DNA from: Firmicutes bacterium UBA5201
GTDB lineage: Bacteria; Bacillota; Clostridia; Peptostreptococcales; Acidaminobacteraceae
Direction: 5' to 3'
NCBI GenBank assembly: GCA_002412775.1
Contig: DHVT01000015.1
Coordinates: forward strand, 186,001-250,000
Length of the DNA stretch: 64,000 bases
The notes under the pieces were generated by a model. That model was not told the DNA's origin and made no database searches. It worked only from the letters and a program-made list of their open reading frames with translations. A program made the position numbers and the translations under genes. Below, piece after piece: positions 43,123-51,652 of this stretch (the first letter of the stretch is position 1; each line of letters begins with the position of its first letter).

Positions 43123-43521
43123 ATGATCATTAAGAAATACGACAAAGTTGATGAATCATCTCTTTTTGATTTGCTTATTGATGAAGGAGATGAATGGAGC
43201 GATTATCACGGACCACAAGGGCGTGATCAGTATGTGAAGGCACTCGAATCAAGCATAACTTTTATCGCTTACGATGAATCTGTTTTGTGCGGTTATGTAC
43301 GTTGCAGAGAAGATGATGGTTTTGGTGTTTATGTTTATGATTTGCTTGTTAGAAGAACATATCGAGGAAGACAGATTGGTAAAAGGCTAATGGAACAGGT
43401 GGTTATGAGTTATCCAAGTCAACCAATCTATGTGATGAGCGATGTCGATCCATATTACGAAAAACTTGGTTATCGTAGAGAGGGATCAATTTTTGAGGTT
43501 AAAGGAGGAGCAACATGTTAG
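43123..43521 (+). CDS. GNAT-family N-acetyltransferase
   Basis: A 132-residue GNAT: VLCGYVRCREDDGFGVYVYD, then LLVRRTYRGRQIGKRLMEQV with the acetyl-CoA pyrophosphate loop R-G-R-Q-I-G-K, and a C-terminal DVDPYYEKLGYRREGSIFEV. ATG at 43123 follows AGGAGG. Its last seven bases overlap the start of the seryl-tRNA synthetase gene, so they are translationally coupled. It is full length. The acceptor substrate is unknown; coupling to a second SerRS suggests detoxification of a seryl-adenylate-like inhibitor (inference). Confidence 0.88.
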   Translation: MIIKKYDKVDESSLFDLLIDEGDEWSDYHGPQGRDQYVKALESSITFIAYDESVLCGYVRCREDDGFGVYVYDLLVRRTYRGRQIGKRLMEQVVMSYPSQPIYVMSDVDPYYEKLGYRREGSIFEVKGGATC

Positions 43522-44795
43522 ATATTAAATTATTTAGAACTAATCCTGAAGTTATTAAAGAAAACATCAGTAAAAAATTCCAAAATCACAAACTTGGCTT
43601 GGTTGACGAGGTGATAGATATGGATATCGAGTTCAGAGCAGCGAAGACCAGAGGAGATGAGTTAAGAGGCCTCCGAAATGCTATTAGCAAAGAAATCGGT
43701 GGTTACATAGCTAAAGGGATGAAAGATGAAGCAGAGCAGACGAAACTCAAAGTAACAGAGATCGGTAAAGAGCTCGAAACATTAGAAGTGAGAGAATCGG
43801 AACTGAGTGTAAAAATCAGAGAAAGACTGCTGACCATTCCCAATATCATCGACGATTCTGTACCGATTGGAAAAGACGACAGCGAAAATGTGGAAGTAGA
43901 GCGTTTTGGTGAACCAATGGTGCCTGCTTTTGAAGTACCTTACCATGTGGAAATAATGGAAAACCTTCGCGGAATCGACCTTGAAAGCGCACGTAAAACC
44001 AGCGGTAATGGTTTTTACTATTTAAGAGGTGACATTGCACGTTTACACTCAGGCATTTTATCTTATGCTAGAGACTTTATGATCGATAGAGGTTTTGAGT
44101 ATTACATTCCACCATTTATGATCCGTAGCGAAGTGGTAACAGGTGTTATGAGTTTTTCAGAAATGGATAACATGATGTATAAAATTGAGGGTGAAGACCT
44201 TTATCTCATTGGCACATCTGAACACTCCATGATTGGAAAATTTATAGATACAATGATTGATGAAGAAGAATTGCCGCAAGCATTGACCAGCTATTCACCT
44301 TGTTTTAGAAAAGAAGTTGGTGCTCATGGTATAGAAGAACGAGGCGTTTACAGAATCCATCAATTTGAGAAACAAGAGATGATCGTTGTCTGCAAACCAG
44401 AAGAAAGTCCAGAGTGGTTTGAAAAATTATACAACAATACTATCGACTTTTTTAGAACTTTGGATATACCGGTAAGAGCACTTGAATGCTGTTCTGGAGA
44501 TCTTGCGGACCTCAAAGTAAAAAGTATAGACGTTGAAGCATGGTCACCCCGTCAGCAAAAATATTTTGAAGTTGGCAGCTGTTCTAACCTAGGTGATGCT
44601 CAATCACGAAGACTAGGAATCCGCGTAAGAAACAAAGAGCAAGGCAATTATTTTGCACATACCCTCAACAATACAGTGGTTGCACCACCGCGTATGCTCA
44701 TCGCATTTCTTGAAAACAACCTACAAGAAGACGGATCAATCCAAATTCCAAAACCACTACAGATGTATATGGGTGGGAAAGAGTTTATTAAGTAG
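43515..44795 (+). CDS. serS: Seryl-tRNA synthetase (probably an accessory second copy)
   Basis: 426 residues. The N-terminal tRNA-binding coiled coil covers about 1-110 (MLDIKLFRTNPEVIKENISK). Class II motif 2 is SYSPCFRKEVGAHGIEERGV with YRIHQFEKQEM; motif 3 reads NTVVAPPRMLIAFLENN. Motif 3 keeps the Arg but differs from the usual bacterial NGS-x-x-AVGRT-x-x-A-ENYQ, so this is a divergent lineage. No T-box leader precedes it, unlike argS. It overlaps a GNAT gene and lies inside the accessory island, which favours a resistance-type duplicate over the housekeeping gene. If it were the only serS in the genome that reading would fail. Confidence 0.93.
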   Translation: MLDIKLFRTNPEVIKENISKKFQNHKLGLVDEVIDMDIEFRAAKTRGDELRGLRNAISKEIGGYIAKGMKDEAEQTKLKVTEIGKELETLEVRESELSVKIRERLLTIPNIIDDSVPIGKDDSENVEVERFGEPMVPAFEVPYHVEIMENLRGIDLESARKTSGNGFYYLRGDIARLHSGILSYARDFMIDRGFEYYIPPFMIRSEVVTGVMSFSEMDNMMYKIEGEDLYLIGTSEHSMIGKFIDTMIDEEELPQALTSYSPCFRKEVGAHGIEERGVYRIHQFEKQEMIVVCKPEESPEWFEKLYNNTIDFFRTLDIPVRALECCSGDLADLKVKSIDVEAWSPRQQKYFEVGSCSNLGDAQSRRLGIRVRNKEQGNYFAHTLNNTVVAPPRMLIAFLENNLQEDGSIQIPKPLQMYMGGKEFIK

Positions 44796-44830
44796 GAAAA
44801 AAAATAAAGACTCGCTTTGGAGAAAAAATA

Positions 44831-45598
44831 ATGATTCAGTTAATGAATAATGAAGTGTATATACTGAAAAAATTGGCTCAAGATAGTGGAGATGTATGTT
44901 TGTTATCGGCACTAGAAGGCCATATGGGAAAAGTTTGGATTGATTGCAATAAAACGCCTCAATTAGGTTTTATCGTTGTCGCGGATTTCTGTTATATCTT
45001 AGGAAAATGCAAAGGACGAGAGGATGAACAGAGTATTTCAAATCTATTGGAATATGCTAAGGGTAAGTTAATAAAAATCGAAGATCCAAAGTGGGTTCAA
45101 GTCATTCAATCTTATAGTCCTGAGCGTTTTAAACGATTTAATCGTTACAGTACCAAACGAGAGGCAACTCGATTTGATATAGATCTATTGGGTGTGTACA
45201 TTCGGAGAGTTGAAGAGAATTTTGAGATAAAAAGAATTGATGCGCAAATGTTTGAAAAAATACTTGTAAATCCATTTATGGCTGATTTGTGTTGTTTTTT
45301 TTCTTCTATTGAGGATTACATGACAAATGGTTTTGGTTATATCATTGAACATGAGAATGAAATTGTTGCAGGTGCTTCCTCTTATTCATTTTGTGAAGGA
45401 ATGATTGATATAACTATTGGATGTGTCACTGAATATCGAGGGAAAGGATTGGCAAAAGCAGTGGCCTCAAAAGTCATTTTAGAAAGCTTGGAGAAAAAAA
45501 TCTATCCTGTATGGGACGCAGTTGATCAACGGTCAATTGCGTTAGCAAATCGATTGGGATATGAGTATGATCAGGAATATGAAGTTTATATGATTTAA
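44831..45598 (+). CDS. GNAT acetyltransferase, ZmaR-like (PF12746 type)
   Basis: 255 residues. The N-terminal half (VADFCYILGKCKGREDEQSI, KWVQVIQSYSPERFKRFNRY) and the C-terminal GNAT core (ASSYSFCEGMIDITIGCVTE, YRGKGLAKAVASKVILESLE with acetyl-CoA loop R-G-K-G-L-A, and PVWDAVDQRSIALANRLGYE) match the GNAT group that contains zwittermicin-A resistance ZmaR. It probably N-acetylates an amino-containing small molecule. It starts 35 bp after serS, on the same strand, and reinforces the resistance-like nature of the segment. Confidence 0.85.
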   Translation: MIQLMNNEVYILKKLAQDSGDVCLLSALEGHMGKVWIDCNKTPQLGFIVVADFCYILGKCKGREDEQSISNLLEYAKGKLIKIEDPKWVQVIQSYSPERFKRFNRYSTKREATRFDIDLLGVYIRRVEENFEIKRIDAQMFEKILVNPFMADLCCFFSSIEDYMTNGFGYIIEHENEIVAGASSYSFCEGMIDITIGCVTEYRGKGLAKAVASKVILESLEKKIYPVWDAVDQRSIALANRLGYEYDQEYEVYMI

Positions 45599-45629
45599 TT
45601 GAAGGCTATAGAGCCGATAAAAAATAGTA

Positions 45630-46013
45630 ATGAGTCATTATCATAGTGAGGACGATATGAATTTTGATGATTATACAAGACTGATAAACAAAACAGAAGA
45701 TTATATAGAAATTAACCTTGATAAACAGATTACTCTATCAGATGCTGCCAAGAATGCTAACTTCTCCGAATATCACTTTCACAGGCTGTTTTCAAAATAT
45801 TCGAATGAAAGATTAAAACAGTTTATCACCCGAATAAAGATGGAACGATCTGCAATCTACTTGGTAATGAATGCTGAAATAAGCATCACAGAGATTGCAT
45901 TTAAGTATGGTTACAATAGTTCAAGTAGCTATAATAAAGCATTTAAAAAACATTATGGCATGAGCCCTACTGAGTTCCGCAAAGAGCAAGAAAGGAAAAG
46001 AAATAGTAAATAG
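45630..46013 (+). CDS. AraC-family helix-turn-helix protein (DNA-binding half)
   Basis: 127 residues consisting of the two AraC helix-turn-helices: ITLSDAAKNANFSEYHFHRL and ISITEIAFKYGYNSSSSYNK, then the signature FKKHYGMSPTEFRKE. No effector domain is attached, but a GyrI-like domain is encoded 45 bp downstream; elsewhere these are one protein. ATG at 45630 is used; 45657 is an alternative. It probably activates the local resistance-like genes or its own operon. Confidence 0.88.
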   Translation: MSHYHSEDDMNFDDYTRLINKTEDYIEINLDKQITLSDAAKNANFSEYHFHRLFSKYSNERLKQFITRIKMERSAIYLVMNAEISITEIAFKYGYNSSSSYNKAFKKHYGMSPTEFRKEQERKRNSK

Positions 46014-46058
46014 ATTGATTTATAATATGGGTATATTGAATACGGAGGTGCGATAGTA

Positions 46059-46544
46059 GTGGAAAATCCAAATATAACCATAGAATACTTTAACACAAGA
46101 GTTATTTATGTGAGATTTAAAGGGAGTTATGTAGCTTTCAGGAAAAACGGCAGGAAGATGTTTAATCAGTTGTTTTCTTTTGCAACAGAGCACAACTTAG
46201 TCATTCCTGGTGAAACAAAGGTTCTTACGATTTATCATGATAATCCGTTTATTACAGATGCAGAGAATTTGAGGACAAGTGTAGCTATGACTATACCAAA
46301 TGATGTTGTGATCAATGAAATTGAAGAAATTAATGTAATGAATATTAACGGAAAATATGGTGTTGGCCATTTTGAAATTTCAGCCATGGAATATGAAGCG
46401 GCATGGCAGTATATGTATCAGGAGTGGCTATTTAAAGGTGAAGAAAAACCTAGAGACTCATTTCCATTTGAGTTATATGTGTCAGAACCACCAAAGCGAT
46501 TGAAAGAGAAAAGTTTTACAGATATTTATATTCCGATTGAGTGA
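46059..46544 (+). CDS. GyrI-like effector-binding protein
   Basis: 161 residues of the GyrI/Rob C-terminal fold that binds amphipathic small molecules: NTRVIYVRFKGSYVAFRKNG, ETKVLTIYHDNPFITDAENL, then GKYGVGHFEISAMEYEAAWQ and a C-terminal FPFELYVSEPP. It begins with GTG eight bases after GGAGGTG, so it is a genuine separate gene and not a frameshift product. It should partner the preceding AraC HTH protein in trans. Confidence 0.85.
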   Translation: MENPNITIEYFNTRVIYVRFKGSYVAFRKNGRKMFNQLFSFATEHNLVIPGETKVLTIYHDNPFITDAENLRTSVAMTIPNDVVINEIEEINVMNINGKYGVGHFEISAMEYEAAWQYMYQEWLFKGEEKPRDSFPFELYVSEPPKRLKEKSFTDIYIPIE

Positions 46545-46574
46545 TGCTGCTATAAAGGTTACATTGATAACACT

Positions 46575-46607
46575 TGAACTGGAATTGAATGCCTTCGGCA
46601 TTCCTTT
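46575..46607 (+). repeat. GTACC element right-end fragment J
   Basis: TGAACTGGAATTGAATGCCT then TCGGCATTCCTTT, matching the right-end hairpin of copies C and E. It is the last copy and marks the right boundary of the island. Confidence 0.7.
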
Positions 46608-46673
46608 AAAAAAAATGATGATGAGGGCAATGAGATGAAATGGGTAAGACGTTGAGGGGGGAGGATTAGTGAT

Positions 46674-47387
46674 ATGACCAATGATATTCTTTTACAAGTC
46701 AGAAATGCCCTGATCGAAAATCTCGATGAAAAAACGAAAGCCTCAAGCCAGAGATTCTTTAAGGAAGAGATCAAAAGCTATGGCGTTAAGACCGCCACGG
46801 TGACCCAGATCGGCAAAGCCTATTATAAAAAGATTGAATCCAGATCAAAATTGGAGATCTTTGATTTGTGTGAGGAACTGTGGCGCTCAGGGTATATTGA
46901 AGAAACCTTTGTGGCCTGCCACTGGTCCTATCATTTACGTGATCGATATGAGCCAAGTGATTTTAGAACTTTTGAAAACTGGATCCAAAATTACGTCGAC
47001 AATTGGGCGTCTTGTGACACCTTATGCAATCATACTGTTGGAACTTTTTTAGAAAAATATCCGGAGTACCTGGAAAATTTGAAGGCTTTCACATCATCTG
47101 ATGACCGTTGGATGAGAAGAGCTGCTGCGGTGAGCCTGATTATCCCTGCAAGAAAAGGAAAATTTCTAAAGGAAATTCTGGAGATTGCCAATCTTCTGCT
47201 CTTGGATCAGGACGATCTGGTGCAAAAGGGATACGGATGGATGCTGAAAGCCGCCAGTGAAGCCCATCAACAGGAAATCTTCGATTTCGTGATGTCTAAA
47301 AGGAACGTCATGCCCCGAACTGCGCTGAGATATGCCATAGAGAAGATGCCTAAGGAATTGAAGACACAGGCAATGGTAAAGAGGTGA
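46674..47387 (+). CDS. AlkD-like DNA alkylation repair protein
   Basis: 237 residues of HEAT-like repeats: VRNALIENLDEKTKASSQRF, FDLCEELWRSGYIEETFVAC, NYVDNWASCDTLCNHTVGTF, DDRWMRRAAAVSLIIPARKG. The NWASCDTLCNHTVG stretch holds the conserved Trp and Asp of the AlkD active groove, which excises N3- and N7-alkylated bases without base flipping. ATG follows GGGGGGAGG. It is three bases upstream of the EFR1 gene and in the same operon. Function of the pair together is not obvious. Confidence 0.9.
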   Translation: MTNDILLQVRNALIENLDEKTKASSQRFFKEEIKSYGVKTATVTQIGKAYYKKIESRSKLEIFDLCEELWRSGYIEETFVACHWSYHLRDRYEPSDFRTFENWIQNYVDNWASCDTLCNHTVGTFLEKYPEYLENLKAFTSSDDRWMRRAAAVSLIIPARKGKFLKEILEIANLLLLDQDDLVQKGYGWMLKAASEAHQQEIFDFVMSKRNVMPRTALRYAIEKMPKELKTQAMVKR

Positions 47388-47390
47388 ATT

Positions 47391-48302
47391 ATGGAGAAAA
47401 CGCTAATTGCTTACTATACAGGTACTGGTAGTTCCGGTCTGGTTGCTCAGGAATTCAGAGACCAACTAATCGGACAAGGACTCTCAGTGGAAATACATAG
47501 GTTAACTGAAGCAACGAAAGATGATCTAAGGCATAAGGCAGAGACATGCATTGACCTTATTTTGATTTATGCTGTACACGCGTTCAATGCACCTAATCTG
47601 GTTTATGAATGGTTAAGCGAGTTGGAGGACCAGCCTGCTTTGGCTGGTCAGCGGAAAAAAGCAATGATTATCTCCGTTTCAGGGGGCGGCGAGATGCTGA
47701 GCAATACCGCATGCCGCGTCACTGCTAAGCGATGGCTTGTAAAGAAGGGCTACAATGTTGTGACTGAGGCTATGGCGGTGATGCCGAACAACTGGATGTC
47801 TCCGACACCCTTAGAGGTTTCAAAAGCCCTTATTGAGATTTTGCCTTATAAGGTGAATCAGTGGCTGGAGGCTTTTGCTCAAAGTCAGCCTAATCCGGTT
47901 CTCCGAGTGAAATTGGTGGATCGAATGATAACGAGGCTTGGAAGGCTTGAAGTCAAAGGGGCAAGGCAGTTCGGAAAAAGTATCCAGGTCAGCGAGGCTT
48001 GCAACGGATGTGGATGGTGCGAAAGCCATTGCCCGCCATCTAATATTAAGTTAATGAAAAGCCATAGTGCTGAAGTTTCGATCCCAGAGTTTGGTAAGGG
48101 TTGCGATTTTTGCCTTGGCTGTATCTATGGGTGTCCTCAAAAGGCACTCACGCCAGGAAAATTCAAATTTGCTGTGATACCGACAGGGTATCCATTGGCG
48201 ACATATCAGCAAAACTCTGAAAAGATGCTGACAGATTCGGAACTTAAGACATTGCTAAAGGGGAGTTCCTGGAGTGGAGTCAGAAGGTATTTGGACCTAT
48301 AG
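47391..48302 (+). CDS. EFR1-type flavodoxin/4Fe-4S fusion protein
   Basis: 303 residues. The N-terminal flavodoxin-like part holds the FMN phosphate loop (YYTGTGSSGLVAQEF) and a Gly-rich ISVSGGGEMLSN. The C-terminal part has two 4Fe-4S clusters: CNGCGWCESHCPPSN and CDFCLGCIYGCPQKAL. This is the EFR1 family of electron-transfer proteins of strict anaerobes. It carries low-potential electrons in the cytoplasm; partner unknown. Three bases after the AlkD-like gene. Confidence 0.9.
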   Translation: MEKTLIAYYTGTGSSGLVAQEFRDQLIGQGLSVEIHRLTEATKDDLRHKAETCIDLILIYAVHAFNAPNLVYEWLSELEDQPALAGQRKKAMIISVSGGGEMLSNTACRVTAKRWLVKKGYNVVTEAMAVMPNNWMSPTPLEVSKALIEILPYKVNQWLEAFAQSQPNPVLRVKLVDRMITRLGRLEVKGARQFGKSIQVSEACNGCGWCESHCPPSNIKLMKSHSAEVSIPEFGKGCDFCLGCIYGCPQKALTPGKFKFAVIPTGYPLATYQQNSEKMLTDSELKTLLKGSSWSGVRRYLDL

Positions 48303-48345
48303 ACGAAGTGTGATCAATTTGAATATACAATTACGGGAGTAGGCA

Positions 48346-48639
48346 ATGAGAATCTCACAGGAAAAAATCTACAAAAGATACAGTTTCATTAGACGGGTCA
48401 CATTCTGGACTCAGCTTTCTATAGTATTGTTACTGCCTCTCGTAGGAATAATGATGTATGTTTTTGGTAATCAGGGGATTGCTGGCAAAATAATTATGGC
48501 AGTTGGTGCTGTGTATTTGGGAGTTACTTTGTTTGTCATTTTTGTGCTAAGACGATGTCCCAACTGTTTAAGCCATTTTCCAGGCTATGTGTTTGATCCC
48601 AAGAAGTGTCCTTATTGTGGGGTGGAACTGAGGAAATAG
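48346..48639 (+). CDS. Small two-TM protein with C-terminal zinc ribbon
   Basis: 97 residues. Two membrane helices (FWTQLSIVLLLPLVGIMMYV and IIMAVGAVYLGVTLFVIFVL) are followed by a zinc ribbon with CPNCLSHF and CPYCGVELRK. It may be a membrane-attached adaptor. GGGAG precedes the start codon. No close family named. It is the last gene before the MATE promoter region. Confidence 0.75.
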   Translation: MRISQEKIYKRYSFIRRVTFWTQLSIVLLLPLVGIMMYVFGNQGIAGKIIMAVGAVYLGVTLFVIFVLRRCPNCLSHFPGYVFDPKKCPYCGVELRK

Positions 48640-48771
48640 ATATACAATCAAATTTCGACAAGAAAAACTTCCTGTTGAGGTTTGATTTTTTTTGTTGCGA
48701 AAAACATGATATAATAAATTCATTAGGGCACCAGTAAGTGATTATGAAATTAACAAGATAAAGGGGGAGTC

Positions 48772-50169
48772 ATGGCTAGTGACAGTTATGAAAAGAGAAG
48801 AAAATATTTATTGAATAATAAAAATTTGTACAAGACCACACTATTTTTAGCGTGGCCTGTTATCATACAGTCGATCTTACAAGTTTCCGTTGGGACCATT
48901 GATATAAAGATGGTGGGAACTATTGGTGTTGACGCAATTTCTGCAGTTGGAACAAGCAGAAACATCATTATGGTTTTTATGGTACTTGTCATAGCAATTT
49001 CAACAGGTACCACTGCCATGGTTGCGAGATTTGTTGGACGGGATGATCAGGAAGGCGCCAGTATTGCTGCCGGTCAGTCTTTTATTTTGTCATTGATCCT
49101 TTCTGCTTTTATTGTACCGGTTGGATTGATGACCAATGAGTATAGTTTAAGACTATTAGGGGTTTCGGATACTGTTCTCAATTACGCCGTTGACTATATG
49201 AGGATATTCTTCCTTGCCATTCCATTTTTTCTGCTTCACTTTATGGCCAGGTCCATCTTTCAGGGGGCAGGAGATACAAAAACACCACTTTATATTGATA
49301 TTATGATGAATATCGTTAATGTGATCGGTAATTATATATTTATTTTCGGAATGTTTGGTATTCCCGCCTATGGTGTTATGGGAGCTGCGATAGGAACGGC
49401 CCTGTCCAGGATGATCAGCGTATTGGTATCATGGGGGCTGCTATTGAGTGGCAGATTTGACGTGAAAGTCAGACTAGGACATATGTTTAAACCAGTTTGG
49501 GAAGCCTCTAGGCAAATCATGGACATAGGCATCCCATCAGGTCTTCAAGGATTATCCAGAAATGCCACCACTTTTGTAATGTTCGCAATTTTGGCAAGAA
49601 CCATGGATGCAAAAGTTGCGGTGCCTGCTTTTGTAATTGGAACGAATCTAAATCAATATGCTCTGATGCCGGGTCTTGCAATTGGAACAGCGGCAGCCAC
49701 ACTTTCAGGAATGAATCTCGGAGCAAAACAGTTTGACAGAGCTGAAGCGAGTGGTAGGGCAACGGCTATTCTCGGGGCTATTGTAATGTTTTGCATATCG
49801 CTATTATTTGTGATTTTTTCGAAATCCTTTATAAACTTCTTTTTGGATGTTCCCAATGATTCTGTTGTCAGGGTTGGGACTTTATTCTTGATCGTAATTT
49901 GTATTTCTGAGCCATTTCATGCTGCATCCATAGTACTGTCAAGGACAATGCAAGGTGCTGGATATACAAAAAAACCTTTTCAGATTACTTTTGTGAGCTG
50001 GGTTGTAATAAGGGTCATAATGGCATTCATCCTAGGCATAGTTTTAGGGATCGATTCCACTGGAGTATGGATTGCCATTAGCGTAACAAATATGATTTCT
50101 GGAATATGGACTTATGCGGAGTTTAAAAAAGGGAAGTGGAAAAAGGTAAGGATTTATAGCATCAGTTAA
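48772..50169 (+). CDS. MATE-family efflux transporter
   Basis: 465 residues with twelve hydrophobic helices and MATE hallmarks: TLFLAWPVIIQSILQVSVGT, then VGTIDIKMVGTIGVDAISAV, GAGDTKTPLYIDIMMNIVNV (repeated as MQGAGYTKKPFQITFVSWVV in the second half). It exports cationic drugs or metabolites in exchange for Na+ or H+. ATG follows AAAGGGGGAG. No regulator is adjacent. It is full length and appears functional. Confidence 0.93.
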   Translation: MASDSYEKRRKYLLNNKNLYKTTLFLAWPVIIQSILQVSVGTIDIKMVGTIGVDAISAVGTSRNIIMVFMVLVIAISTGTTAMVARFVGRDDQEGASIAAGQSFILSLILSAFIVPVGLMTNEYSLRLLGVSDTVLNYAVDYMRIFFLAIPFFLLHFMARSIFQGAGDTKTPLYIDIMMNIVNVIGNYIFIFGMFGIPAYGVMGAAIGTALSRMISVLVSWGLLLSGRFDVKVRLGHMFKPVWEASRQIMDIGIPSGLQGLSRNATTFVMFAILARTMDAKVAVPAFVIGTNLNQYALMPGLAIGTAAATLSGMNLGAKQFDRAEASGRATAILGAIVMFCISLLFVIFSKSFINFFLDVPNDSVVRVGTLFLIVICISEPFHAASIVLSRTMQGAGYTKKPFQITFVSWVVIRVIMAFILGIVLGIDSTGVWIAISVTNMISGIWTYAEFKKGKWKKVRIYSIS

Positions 50170-50222
50170 TCTAATATTTTACTGGCTTCTGGTACAATAG
50201 ATTATGACAAAGGGAGGATTAT

Positions 50223-50705
50223 ATGGGAAAAATAAATTTAATTGAGGTAACAAAAGACAACTTATACGAAATATGCAAATTGAGCAACACACTGAATGAG
50301 ACTCAAGGAAAATTTGTCGCAACCAACTCATATTCAATTGCTCAGGCACATTACTATCCTGAATCTGCATGGTTTAGAGGCATCTATTTGGATGAGACCC
50401 CAATTGGATTTGTGATGGTGGATGTTGTAATGGACGATTCACCAGAAGAAGAGAAACCAAGTGTAATGCTTTGGAGGTTCATGATTGGTAGAGAACACCA
50501 AGGAAAAGGTTATGCAAAAAAAGTGATAGACATTCTGTCCGAAAAGTTTTCAAATGAAGGCAAAAAATATTTTTATACCTCATGCGGTCTTGGTGAAGGT
50601 GGACCTTACGATTTTTACATCAAGCAGGGTTTTATAGACACGGGAATCATGGATGGTGATGAACAACTCTTAAAAAGAGATCTTCAATGTTCTGAAACAG
50701 CTTAA
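50223..50705 (+). CDS. GNAT-family N-acetyltransferase (diamine-acetyltransferase-like)
   Basis: 160 residues. YLDETPIGFVMVDVVMDDSP, MLWRFMIGREHQGKGYAKKV with the acetyl-CoA loop Q-G-K-G-Y-A, and YDFYIKQGFIDTGIMDGDEQ form a complete GNAT, resembling the spermidine/diamine acetyltransferases (BltD/PaiA type). ATG follows AGGGAGG. It stands alone with its own ribosome-binding site. Confidence 0.88.
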   Translation: MGKINLIEVTKDNLYEICKLSNTLNETQGKFVATNSYSIAQAHYYPESAWFRGIYLDETPIGFVMVDVVMDDSPEEEKPSVMLWRFMIGREHQGKGYAKKVIDILSEKFSNEGKKYFYTSCGLGEGGPYDFYIKQGFIDTGIMDGDEQLLKRDLQCSETA

Positions 50706-50714
50706 GTGTAGCAT

Positions 50715-50742
50715 TTGATTTCACGTGAATACATGATATAAT
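50715..50742 (+). promoter_or_regulatory. Promoter of rubredoxin gene
   Basis: TTGATT, 16 bp, TATAAT, 37 bp ahead of the rubredoxin start. Confidence 0.65.
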
Positions 50743-50779
50743 CAACTTAAGTTACATAAAATACTAAGGAGATGAGAGA

Positions 50780-50944
50780 ATGGACAAGTATGTATGCACC
50801 GTATGTGGTTACATCTACGATCCGGCAGAAGGAGATCCAGATAACGGAATCGAGCCGGGTACTTCTTTTGCAGACCTTCCTGAAGATTGGGTATGCCCTC
50901 TTTGTGGTGTACCAAAAAGCGATTTTGAACTTGTTGAGGAATGA
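50780..50944 (+). CDS. Rubredoxin
   Basis: A 54-residue iron protein: MDKYVCTVCGYIYDPAEGDP, then the second knuckle VCPLCGVPKSDFELVEE. Both CxxC pairs that bind the single Fe are intact, and Tyr and Phe core residues are standard. Rubredoxins pass electrons to superoxide reductase, rubrerythrin or oxygen-detoxifying flavoproteins in anaerobes. AAGGAG precedes the ATG at nine bases. It has its own promoter and terminator, so it is monocistronic. Confidence 0.97.
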   Translation: MDKYVCTVCGYIYDPAEGDPDNGIEPGTSFADLPEDWVCPLCGVPKSDFELVEE

Positions 50945-50957
50945 AGAATAGTTTAAG

Positions 50958-51006
50958 AAATATTCTAAAGATAGGTATTTAATCCAATCTTTAGAATATT
51001 TTTTTG
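50958..51006 (+). terminator. Terminator after rubredoxin
   Basis: AAATATTCTAAAGAT and ATCTTTAGAATATTT form a 15-bp stem, then TTTTT. Confidence 0.85.
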
Positions 51007-51136
51007 TCATAAATATCATAAGCATCAGTGCGGTGTTAGATCATCAGATACTGAACTGTAAAAAAACATACAAAATATGTCAATTAGACGGACAGTAGTA
51101 TATAATAAATGCATGATTAATAATGAGGTGAATAAA

Positions 51137-51619
51137 ATGAGAGAAATCCATAACACATTAAACAAAATATTCGTTTACGCAAACGAAACTGCTGATTTTT
51201 TGGAACACAAACAAATTGACCATCAGCTTCAATACATTGCAGGCAACTACATTAAAATCGACGACGCCTATGAACTTCAGGCTTATCCAATGCCAGTGAT
51301 TTTGATTAAGGGAAAAGGGGAGATCGGCTTTAATTTAGATGGCATCTATTTTGAGTTTGTCATGAAGAAGGATACAGCCATGAGGCTGGACATTGAAGCG
51401 TTTTCAAAGGATTATGAGTTCGAACTTTATGGTGCTGAAGACACTGAACAGTCCTATTATAAAAGTGGAATGTCACGAGATTCCTTTACAAATGGTATTC
51501 AAAAGAGCAAGGAAAAAGGTTTTGGAATTGCATTTAACTTTGAAGAGGCAATTGAACCCGCTGAGAAGCTCTATGAAACCTTCGATCAGTGTTTTAAAAG
51601 GATCATTGCTGGAAAGTAA
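51137..51619 (+). CDS. Uncharacterised protein, 160 aa
   Basis: No family recognised. Start at 51137 (MREIHNTLNKIFVYAN) chosen because GAGGTG lies seven bases upstream. The chain is soluble and alpha/beta: YELQAYPMPVILIKGKGEIG, FELYGAEDTEQSYYKSGMSR. It is followed closely by the OB-like protein gene, so the two may be in one transcript. Confidence 0.6.
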   Translation: MREIHNTLNKIFVYANETADFLEHKQIDHQLQYIAGNYIKIDDAYELQAYPMPVILIKGKGEIGFNLDGIYFEFVMKKDTAMRLDIEAFSKDYEFELYGAEDTEQSYYKSGMSRDSFTNGIQKSKEKGFGIAFNFEEAIEPAEKLYETFDQCFKRIIAGK

Positions 51620-51652
51620 TTGCCAAGTTATCAAAGGAGGGCAGCAACCAAA

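Larger units (their letters stand above)
17789..46607 (+). other. Accessory island punctuated by same-orientation GTACC repeats (cassette-array-like)
   Basis: Between the type I operon and an AlkD-like gene every gene is on the plus strand and the genes are separated by full or partial copies of one roughly 210-bp repeat, always in the same orientation: 17789, 21546, 33679, 33911, 35529, 38121, 38439 (partial), 40590, 41097 (partial), 41841, 43060 (middle part) and 46575 (right end). Segments between copies carry one to ten genes, often unknown or defence-like, plus gene stumps. This resembles a gene-cassette array. No integron integrase or other recombinase is in the window and the repeat lacks recognisable attC core sites, so the mechanism is unknown. 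Confidence 0.55.

Noticed and set aside
17789..46607. Calling the island a true integron
   Set aside because: No integrase, attI, or attC core sites (RYYYAAC/GTTRRRY pair) could be seen, so only the cassette-like layout is claimed.
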